Source: Oscillibacter sp. UBA6647
GTDB lineage: Bacteria > Bacillota > Clostridia > Oscillospirales > Oscillospiraceae
Assembly (NCBI GenBank): GCA_002455655.1
Contig: DKLF01000045.1
Location: 1-11,985, forward strand
Direction: 5' to 3'
DNA length: 11,985 nt
Shown here: piece after piece, positions 7,564-11,985 of the stretch
How the letters are laid out: the number at the start of each line of letters is the position of its first letter
How positions within the stretch are numbered: the stretch's first letter is position 1
The notes under the pieces: model-generated
Told to the model about the DNA's origin: nothing
Seen by the model: only the letters and a program-made list of their open reading frames with translations
Databases searched by the model: none
Made by a program: the position numbers and the translations under genes

Positions 7564-8073
7564 ATGTACGACGAGCTGACAGAAGTTGACATCCGAAAAA
7601 TGGAGGAAGAAATTTCTTACCGCACAGCCGTGCTGCGTCCAAAGCTGATTGAGGACGTGCAAATTGCGCGAGGCTTTGGCGACCTCAGCGAAAATTTCGA
7701 GTACAAATGCGCCAAGCGGGACAAAAACCGCAACGACAGCCGCATTCGCTACCTCCAGAAAATGATTCAAACAGCCAAAATCATCCGACCCGACGCCGCC
7801 GATACAGCAGACGGGGCAGGCTTATTTGACACGGTGGTCATCATCCCCTCCCCTACGGGCGTGCCCCAGACCATCCGCATCGTCACCACCTTGCGTCAGG
7901 ACGCGCTGAAGGGCCTGATCAGCAAGGAATCCCCGGTTGCAAAGGCAGTGCTGGGCCACCGGGCCGGGGAAATCGTCCATGTGGATCTGGGCGAGGGGCG
8001 GGGGTATGAGCTGACCATCCAGTCGGTAGAAAAAGGCACGGACGACCCGTCCCTTGACATCAGTGGGTACTAA
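7564..8073 (+). CDS. GreA/GreB-family transcription elongation factor
   Basis: This 169-residue protein has the two-domain layout of Gre factors, which enter the RNA polymerase secondary channel and stimulate cleavage of backtracked RNA. An N-terminal coiled coil (about 8-75) carries the tip motif GDLSENFEY (39-47), with the acidic pair Asp40 and Glu43 in place. The C-terminal FKBP-like domain (about 84-160) has the ISKESPVAKAVLG segment. The N-terminal coil is charged and less typical than housekeeping GreA (LTEVDIRKMEEEI), and there is a short extra tail, so this may be a second Gre paralogue; I therefore give no symbol. GGGAGGG at 7553-7559 precedes the ATG by only 4 bases. It lies between a transporter gene and a strong terminator. 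Confidence 0.88.
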   Translation: MYDELTEVDIRKMEEEISYRTAVLRPKLIEDVQIARGFGDLSENFEYKCAKRDKNRNDSRIRYLQKMIQTAKIIRPDAADTADGAGLFDTVVIIPSPTGVPQTIRIVTTLRQDALKGLISKESPVAKAVLGHRAGEIVHVDLGEGRGYELTIQSVEKGTDDPSLDISGY

Positions 8074-8110
8074 AGCGCCTTGCAGCCCAAGCACGGTATC
8101 CCAAATTACA

Positions 8111-8144
8111 AGCCCCCGGCTCTTGACGAGCCGGGGGCTTTTTT
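8111..8144 (+). terminator. Strong rho-independent terminator after the gre gene
   Basis: A perfect 12-base-pair stem (AGCCCCCGGCTC with GAGCCGGGGGCT) closes a TTGAC loop, and a six-T run follows at 8139-8144. Read on the minus strand, the same stem is followed by a weaker T-rich stretch (CTTGTAATTT), so it may also stop transcripts from the minus-strand genes. Confidence 0.92.
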
Positions 8145-8226
8145 ATCATGCTTCGTTCACGGCGAGCCGCAGCGCCTTTTGAAAACAGCGGTACTTCCCA
8201 TTGCCTGCGGCGCTTTGCGCAGTCAG

Positions 8227-8532
8227 CTATCCGGAATAGGCGACGCAGACCGCCAGCGTGGCAATCCACGCCGCAGCCAGCGCAATCGTCACCAGAGACA
8301 GCCGCTTTTCCTTCGGCGTAAGCGCAGAATAAGCGCTTGATGTTCCGTCCGCAGTTCTGAATGCAGGAAACAGCAGCGGCACAAATACCATCACCGCCGA
8401 GCATCCCGCAAGCAAAAACACGGACAGCCTGAAATACAGAAGGGGAAAAACTCTCAGCAGGCACAGGCCGTTCCAGATAACGGCCACAGACAGCAAGCTC
8501 AGCATAATATTTCTTTTTGTATTGATATTCAT
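8227..8532 (-). CDS. Small three-helix membrane protein, unknown function
   Basis: I do not recognise this 101-residue protein. It has three hydrophobic segments at about residues 10-28, 36-56 and 78-98, a short polar loop between the last two (about 58-77, with several Ser/Thr and Lys), and a basic N-terminus (NTKR) that suggests the start faces the cytosol. There are no cysteine pairs or charged residues inside helices that hint at catalysis. The ATG is preceded by GAGGAGGG on the minus strand, 4 bases away, which overlaps nothing else and supports real translation. It starts 10 bases after the stop of the shikimate-kinase-like gene, so the two are very likely co-transcribed. The functional link is unknown. 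Confidence 0.75.
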   Translation of the reverse strand: MNINTKRNIMLSLLSVAVIWNGLCLLRVFPLLYFRLSVFLLAGCSAVMVFVPLLFPAFRTADGTSSAYSALTPKEKRLSLVTIALAAAWIATLAVCVAYSG

Positions 8533-8542
8533 AGCGCCCTCC

Positions 8543-9061
8543 TCAGCTTATCAGACTCAGCCCTACGGTGCGCATCACTTGCTCCACCTGATGGGCGGTG
8601 GCGTCCTCGCCTTCCCGGCTGGCCACAATCATGTCGGCATACTTGGCGTACAGCGGTTCCCGTTCCCGGTAAATCTCCCGGATGGTCATATCTCTGGGCG
8701 CGGCGATGCCCCGGTCCCACAAATCCTCCGGCATCCGGCCTTCAATTTCCCGCAAAGGCGTTTCCAGCCAGATGCCGACGCCGTTTTCCAGCAAATGCTC
8801 CATGGCATCGTGGGAGAGCACCATGCTGCCGCCGGTGGCAATCACCGTGCTGTCAAGGTTCAGGCTTTCGCCAATCTTCCCCTCCAGCACCACAAATTCG
8901 TCCACACCCATCTCCATCAGCAATTCCTTCAGGGTCTTTCCGGTCCGCTCGTTAATCACATCGTCCACATCTAAAAATGTATACCCCAGGCGCTCCGCCA
9001 AGGCCCTGCCCACGGCGCTCTTGCCCGTGCCTGGCATACCGATTAAAATCAGATTCTTCAC
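8543..9061 (-). CDS. Shikimate-kinase-like P-loop kinase, variant active site
   Basis: This 172-residue protein has the fold signatures of the shikimate kinase (AroK/AroL) family: a Walker A loop GMPGTGKS (8-15), DVDD (31-34), a TVIATGG strand (72-78), and a lid-side segment ending REREPLYAKYA. Standard enzymes would phosphorylate shikimate at the 3-OH with ATP. Two usual shikimate-site features are absent: the Arg of the FR..E motif is Val here (EFVVLE, residues 55-60), and the third Gly of the GGG motif is Ser (Ser79). The Asp of the DxD motif and the Arg before PLY remain. It may be a divergent shikimate kinase or act on another small hydroxylated acid, so I withhold aroK. The start is GTG at 9061 with AAGGAGGAG just upstream on the minus strand. 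No other aromatic-pathway gene is nearby. Confidence 0.85.
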   Translation of the reverse strand: MKNLILIGMPGTGKSAVGRALAERLGYTFLDVDDVINERTGKTLKELLMEMGVDEFVVLEGKIGESLNLDSTVIATGGSMVLSHDAMEHLLENGVGIWLETPLREIEGRMPEDLWDRGIAAPRDMTIREIYREREPLYAKYADMIVASREGEDATAHQVEQVMRTVGLSLIS

Positions 9062-9171
9062 AAGCTCCTCCTTAAAAATGCTCTTCCTGCGCTCTTAAAT
9101 CCGTCGAAAAGCCTCAGTCCATTCGCATATGGCAGCCGTCAAATAAGGCGGCGCAGAGTCCGACAACTGCC

Positions 9172-9200
9172 ATTATAATAATTCTGTGGACAAATGTCCA
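9172..9200 (-). promoter_or_regulatory. Promoter for the kinase and membrane-protein unit
   Basis: On the minus strand, TGGACA (9200-9195), a 17-base spacer and TATAAT (9177-9172): one mismatch in the -35 and a perfect -10. Transcription would begin near 9165, leaving a leader of about 100 bases before the GTG start. Confidence 0.7.
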
Positions 9201-9201
9201 C
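9186..9201. promoter_or_regulatory. Perfect inverted repeat over the minus-strand -35 element
   Basis: GTGGACA-AA-TGTCCAC is a perfect palindrome with 7-base arms. It covers the -35 box of the promoter at 9172-9200, the usual place for a repressor operator. The protein that binds it is unknown. Confidence 0.6.
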
Positions 9202-9275
9202 CAGTAATTTACACAAAAATCATTTTTTCCGGAGCCTCCTCTCTGCGTAAAAGCCCAAGGACGAAATCTGTGGAT

Positions 9276-9293
9276 TTTGTCAGTTGCGACAAA
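9276..9293. promoter_or_regulatory. Inverted repeat over the gntR -35 element
   Basis: TTTGTC-AGTTGC-GACAAA has perfect 6-base arms and contains the -35 box of the gntR promoter. The position fits an autoregulatory operator, though the arm sequence is not the one I associate with the common GntR consensus. Confidence 0.5.
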
Positions 9294-9312
9294 CTCAAAA
9301 GGCGGCTATAAT
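9284..9312 (+). promoter_or_regulatory. Promoter for the GntR-type regulator
   Basis: TTGCGA (9284-9289), a 17-base spacer and a perfect TATAAT (9307-9312). Transcription would begin near 9319, which rules out TTG 9284 and ATG 9311 as starts for the regulator. Between this promoter and the minus-strand one (9202-9275) I see nothing else. Confidence 0.7.
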
Positions 9313-9361
9313 GGGGGCAGCTTATGAGGTATTACCTGCTATGATAGATTTCATCAATAAT

Positions 9362-9367
9362 GAGGTG
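9362..9367 (+). promoter_or_regulatory. Ribosome binding site that fixes the gntR start
   Basis: GAGGTG sits 6 bases before ATG 9374. An earlier ATG at 9341 has only a distant GAGG (9326-9329, 11 bases away), and 9374 gives the normal HutC-type length. Confidence 0.6.
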
Positions 9368-9373
9368 CGTATT

Positions 9374-10099
9374 ATGAGCGATCAGCTACCCCGGTCCAAA
9401 ACCATTCGCACACAGCTTCTCGCCGCCATGCGGGACGGTGCCTATGCCAATTGCGACCGTCTTCCTCGAGAGAGCGCGCTGGCGGAGAGCATGGGCATCA
9501 GCCGCACCCAACTGCGGGATGTGCTGGCCTCTTTGGAGCGGGAGGGCTTTATCACCCGCCGCCACGGCGTAGGTACCGTCATCAACCGCCACGTTTTAAA
9601 TATTCAGACCCGCATGGACATCGAGCTGGAATTTCTGGACATGATTCGCCAGAGCGGGCACAAGCCCGCCGTGGCATTTGTCCGGACGGCGGACGATCAG
9701 GCGGACGCGGATGTGGCGCGCAAACTCCATATCCCGGTGAGCGCCCCGGTGATTCGCATTTCCCGGCTGTGCACCGCCGACGGCAAGCCCGCCATCTACT
9801 GCGAGGACATCATTGAAAAGGCGCTTGTCAGCGGCAGCTACACCGCCAAAGATCTCAAGTTTCCCATTTTCCACTTCCTCGGTCAGTTTTGCGACGTGAC
9901 CCCCTATCTGGATTTGACTGACGTGAAGCCCAGCCTGGCGGATGCGGCGCTTTCCGAAATTTTCGGTCTTCCCGTGGGTGCGCCCCTGCTGCGCATGGAT
10001 GAGGTGGACTACGACATTGACGGGAAGCCGGTATTTTTCTCCCGTCAGTATTTTTCGGACGGCATTTTCAACCTGACCGTCATGCGCAAAAAGCTGTGA
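9374..10099 (+). CDS. GntR-family (HutC/UTRA) transcriptional regulator
   Basis: This 241-residue DNA-binding protein has a winged helix at about residues 8-70, where the recognition part reads LPRESALAESMGISRTQLRD and the wing is TRRHGVGTV. A UTRA-type effector domain follows (about 85-238) with the family's PVIRISRL, GKPAIYCEDII and the closing GKPVFFSRQYFSDGIF strand pattern. UTRA domains bind small metabolites that release the protein from DNA; the ligand here is not predictable. The start at 9374 is chosen over 9341 and 9284 because of the ribosome site, the promoter position and family length. It is divergent from the kinase unit and both promoters carry inverted repeats, so it may control itself and that unit. 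A terminator follows at 10131-10155. Confidence 0.9.
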   Translation: MSDQLPRSKTIRTQLLAAMRDGAYANCDRLPRESALAESMGISRTQLRDVLASLEREGFITRRHGVGTVINRHVLNIQTRMDIELEFLDMIRQSGHKPAVAFVRTADDQADADVARKLHIPVSAPVIRISRLCTADGKPAIYCEDIIEKALVSGSYTAKDLKFPIFHFLGQFCDVTPYLDLTDVKPSLADAALSEIFGLPVGAPLLRMDEVDYDIDGKPVFFSRQYFSDGIFNLTVMRKKL

Positions 10100-10130
10100 C
10101 AAATGCTCTCCCCATATAAGGTTGGGAAAA

Positions 10131-10155
10131 GGCGCGGGAATTCCCGCGTCTTTTT
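10131..10155 (+). terminator. Rho-independent terminator after gntR
   Basis: CGCGGG-AATT-CCCGCG forms a 6-base-pair stem, extended to about 8 by a G-U and a G-C pair, followed by TCTTTTT. An A-run precedes it. Confidence 0.85.
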
Positions 10156-10189
10156 GTATGGAAAAACGGCCACTGATTGTTATCAGAGC

Positions 10190-10197
10190 TGCGACAA
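10190..10197 (+). promoter_or_regulatory. TGCGACAA element shared with the gntR operator region
   Basis: The eight bases TGCGACAA also occur at 9285-9292, inside the inverted repeat over the gntR promoter. Here it lies about 40 bases before the possible guaB -35. It has no clear partner arm at the same spacing, so it is a weak candidate for a second regulator site. Confidence 0.2.
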
Positions 10198-10229
10198 GCG
10201 CATTGTTTCAGACTTTTTTCTTATACCCG

Positions 10230-10257
10230 TTGCTTTTTTTCTGGGACGTGGTATTCT
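10230..10257 (+). promoter_or_regulatory. Possible guaB promoter
   Basis: TTGCTT (10230-10235), a 16-base spacer and TATTCT (10252-10257), with a T-rich stretch upstream. Both boxes have mismatches. Transcription would start near 10264, about 93 bases before the ATG. Confidence 0.35.
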
Positions 10258-10273
10258 AGAGAACAAGAAAAAT

Positions 10274-10320
10274 CGGACTGGGGGCTTATTTTCCGGCTTC
10301 TGCCGAGTGTGCGCCGTCCG
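10274..10320 (+). promoter_or_regulatory. Possible structured leader of guaB
   Basis: CGGAC (10274-10278) can pair with GTCCG (10316-10320), enclosing a small hairpin CGGC-TTCT-GCCG (10294-10305). It matches no riboswitch I recognise and has no following T-run, so its role is open. Confidence 0.3.
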
Positions 10321-10356
10321 TTTCCCTCCAACATACACAACGAAAGAGGTGGCCTT

Positions 10357-11868
10357 ATGGCATATTTTTTCAACGAACCCTCCCACACCTTCAGCGAGTA
10401 CCTGCTGGTGCCGGGCTACTCCTCCGTGGAGTGCATTCCCGCCAATGTGTCTCTGAAAACCCCTCTTGTGAAATTCCGCCGAGGGGAGGAGCCTGCTCTC
10501 TCCGCCAACGTCCCCATGGTTTCCGCCGTGATGCAGGCCGTCTCCGGGGATGAGATGGGCATTGCCCTTGCCCGGGAAGGCGGCGTAGCCTTCATTTACG
10601 TGTCCCAGCCCATCGACCGACAGGCCGAGATGGTCCGCCGGGTAAAGGGCCACAAGGCGGGCTTTGTGGTCAGCGACTCCAACCTGCGGCCCGACAGCAC
10701 CCTTTCCGACGTGCTGGCCATGAAGGAAAAAACGGGTCACTCCACCATGGCCGTAACCGAGGACGGAACCGGCACCGGCCGGCTTCTGGGCCTTGTCACC
10801 AGCCGGGATTACCGCGTCAGCCGCATGGACGGCACGGAGAAGGTCACCTCCTTTATGACCCCCATGGAAAAGCTGGTCTTCGCCCCGGAGGGCACCAGCC
10901 TGAAGGAGGCCAACAACCTGATCTGGGACCACAAGCTCAACGCCCTCCCCATTGTCTCCAGGGACGGAGCCTTGGTGGCCTTTGTGTTCCGCAAGGATTA
11001 CGACACCCACAAGGACAATCCTCTGGAGCTGCTGGACGGGCAAAAGCGTTATGTAGTGGGCGCAGGCATCAACACCCGGGACTATGAGGAGCGGATTCCC
11101 GCGCTGGTGGAGGCCGGAGCGGACGTGCTGGTGATGGACTCGTCGGAGGGCTTTTCCGAATGGCAGAAGCGCTGCCTTGTCTGGGCCCGTGAAAAATACG
11201 GCGACAGCGTGAAAATCGGCGCGGGCAACGTGGTGGACGGCGAGGGCTTCCGCTTTCTGGCGGACGCCGGGGCCGACTTTGTAAAGGTCGGCATCGGCGG
11301 CGGCTCCATCTGCATCACCCGGGAAACCAAGGGCATCGGCCGAGGACAGGCCACGGCGGTGATCGACGTGGCGGCGGAACGGGACCGATATTTTGAAGAA
11401 ACCGGGATTTACGTTCCCATCTGCGCCGACGGCGGCGTTGTGCAGGACTATCACATCACGCTGGCGCTGGCCATGGGCGCGGACTTCTGCATGCTGGGAC
11501 GGTACTTCTCCCGGTTTGACGAAAGCCCCACCGCAAAGACGCTGGTGGGCGGCAGCTATATGAAGGAGTATTGGGGCGAGGGCAGCGCCCGTGCCCGGAA
11601 CTGGGAGCGGTACGACTTAGGCGGCGACAAAAAGCTCAGCTTTGAAGAGGGCGTGGATTCCTACGTGCCTTACGCAGGCGCTTTGGCAGACGGCATGTCT
11701 ACCACCCTTGCCAAAATCCGTTCCACCATGTGCAACTGCGGGGCGCTGAGTATTCCCGCGCTGCGGGAAAAAGCCAAGCTGACGCTGGTGTCCTCCGTCT
11801 CCATTGTGGAGGGCGGCGCACACGACGTGCTGCTGAAAGACACCACCAACTCTGCAAACCGGAATTAA
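10357..11868 (+). CDS. guaB: IMP dehydrogenase, Tritrichomonas-like type
   Basis: This 503-residue cytosolic enzyme oxidises IMP to XMP with NAD+, the committed step to guanine nucleotides. The TIM-barrel catalytic core is split by a pair of CBS domains at about residues 103-220. The catalytic loop GGGSICITRETKGIGRG carries Cys319; Asp261 is at the start of DSSEG; the mobile flap has Arg418-Tyr419 in RARNWERYD. The C-terminal part YVPYAG, then STMCNCGAL and VEGGAHDV is intact. From memory the length and the numbers of all four residues coincide with the Tritrichomonas foetus enzyme, making this the protist-like branch rather than the common bacterial one. The ATG at 10357 follows AAAGAGGTGG (10343-10352); an upstream in-frame start at 10177 would run through the leader and promoter. 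Confidence 0.95.
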   Translation: MAYFFNEPSHTFSEYLLVPGYSSVECIPANVSLKTPLVKFRRGEEPALSANVPMVSAVMQAVSGDEMGIALAREGGVAFIYVSQPIDRQAEMVRRVKGHKAGFVVSDSNLRPDSTLSDVLAMKEKTGHSTMAVTEDGTGTGRLLGLVTSRDYRVSRMDGTEKVTSFMTPMEKLVFAPEGTSLKEANNLIWDHKLNALPIVSRDGALVAFVFRKDYDTHKDNPLELLDGQKRYVVGAGINTRDYEERIPALVEAGADVLVMDSSEGFSEWQKRCLVWAREKYGDSVKIGAGNVVDGEGFRFLADAGADFVKVGIGGGSICITRETKGIGRGQATAVIDVAAERDRYFEETGIYVPICADGGVVQDYHITLALAMGADFCMLGRYFSRFDESPTAKTLVGGSYMKEYWGEGSARARNWERYDLGGDKKLSFEEGVDSYVPYAGALADGMSTTLAKIRSTMCNCGALSIPALREKAKLTLVSSVSIVEGGAHDVLLKDTTNSANRN

Positions 11869-11957
11869 GCGGCCCGCTTCAGATCACCGCAGGCTTGATG
11901 TAATTCCCTCCCCGAAGGACAGTCGATAAAGTATCTCACAAAAGCTAAGAACAGCGG

Positions 11958-11985
11958 CGCTCCGCAGACAACTGTCTGCGGAGCG
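11958..11985 (+). terminator. Hairpin after guaB, cut by the window end
   Basis: CGCTCCGCAGACA and TGTCTGCGGAGCG pair over 13 bases around a two-base AC centre, ending exactly at the last base. Any T-run would lie outside, so a terminator is likely but not proved. Between the guaB stop and this hairpin (11869-11957) I see nothing. Confidence 0.65.

Noticed and set aside
8145..8226. Possible extra gene or RNA between the gre terminator and the membrane-protein stop
   Set aside because: Only 82 bases, no ribosome site and no convincing fold; nothing supportable.
8522..8974. Plus-strand 150-codon open frame opposite the kinase gene
   Set aside because: It is His-rich reverse-strand shadow with no motif, opposite a clear P-loop kinase.
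10177..10356. N-terminal extension of guaB
   Set aside because: It would cross the possible promoter and a foldable leader, encodes low-complexity residues, and the protein from 10357 already matches full family length.
10183..11454. A 423-codon open frame on the minus strand across guaB
   Set aside because: It lies exactly opposite a fully conserved enzyme, is rich in His/Gly/Val as expected from the reverse of GC-rich codons, and shows no family motif.

Overview
The window looks like chromosomal DNA from a fairly GC-rich Clostridia-type Firmicute, perhaps of the Oscillospiraceae/Ruminococcaceae kind. This is inferred from strong AGGAGG-type ribosome sites, a class 1B dihydroorotate dehydrogenase pair (PyrK+PyrD), separate PyrB and PyrI genes, and GC-rich codon use. 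Nothing identifies the genus. There are no tRNA or rRNA genes, CRISPR arrays, transposases or phage genes.

Region 1 (1-6449) is a tightly packed plus-strand pyrimidine operon: pyrC (5' end cut by the window edge), pyrK, pyrD, pyrF, pyrE, pyrB and pyrI. These cover UMP synthesis from aspartate and carbamoyl phosphate; carbamoyl-phosphate synthetase is not here. Neighbours overlap by 4 to 8 bases or are separated by short gaps. The last member is a broken half-length EamA/DMT transporter gene with one frameshift, no second domain and an odd acidic repeat-bearing N-terminus. A strong hairpin at 6414-6445 closes the region.

Region 2 (6375-8144) has a promoter just before that hairpin, an intact 10-helix EamA-family transporter, and a GreA-family transcription elongation factor. 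It ends at a very clear rho-independent terminator (8111-8144).

Region 3 (8227-9061, minus strand) is a two-gene unit: a shikimate-kinase-like P-loop kinase lacking two expected substrate-site residues, followed by a small three-helix membrane protein. It diverges from a plus-strand GntR/HutC-type regulator (9374-10099). The 312-base gap holds two opposed sigma-70-like promoters, each with its own perfect inverted repeat over the -35 element.

Region 4 (10131-11985) is the gntR terminator, a structured leader, and a 503-residue IMP dehydrogenase that aligns, as I recall it, almost residue for residue with the Tritrichomonas foetus-type enzyme. The window ends inside a hairpin that is probably its terminator.

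Most of the window is well-understood nucleotide metabolism. The parts most worth a second look are the variant kinase, its divergent operator-rich intergenic region, the decayed repeat-bearing transporter and the protist-like IMPDH. I see no clear evidence of a wholly new multi-gene system.
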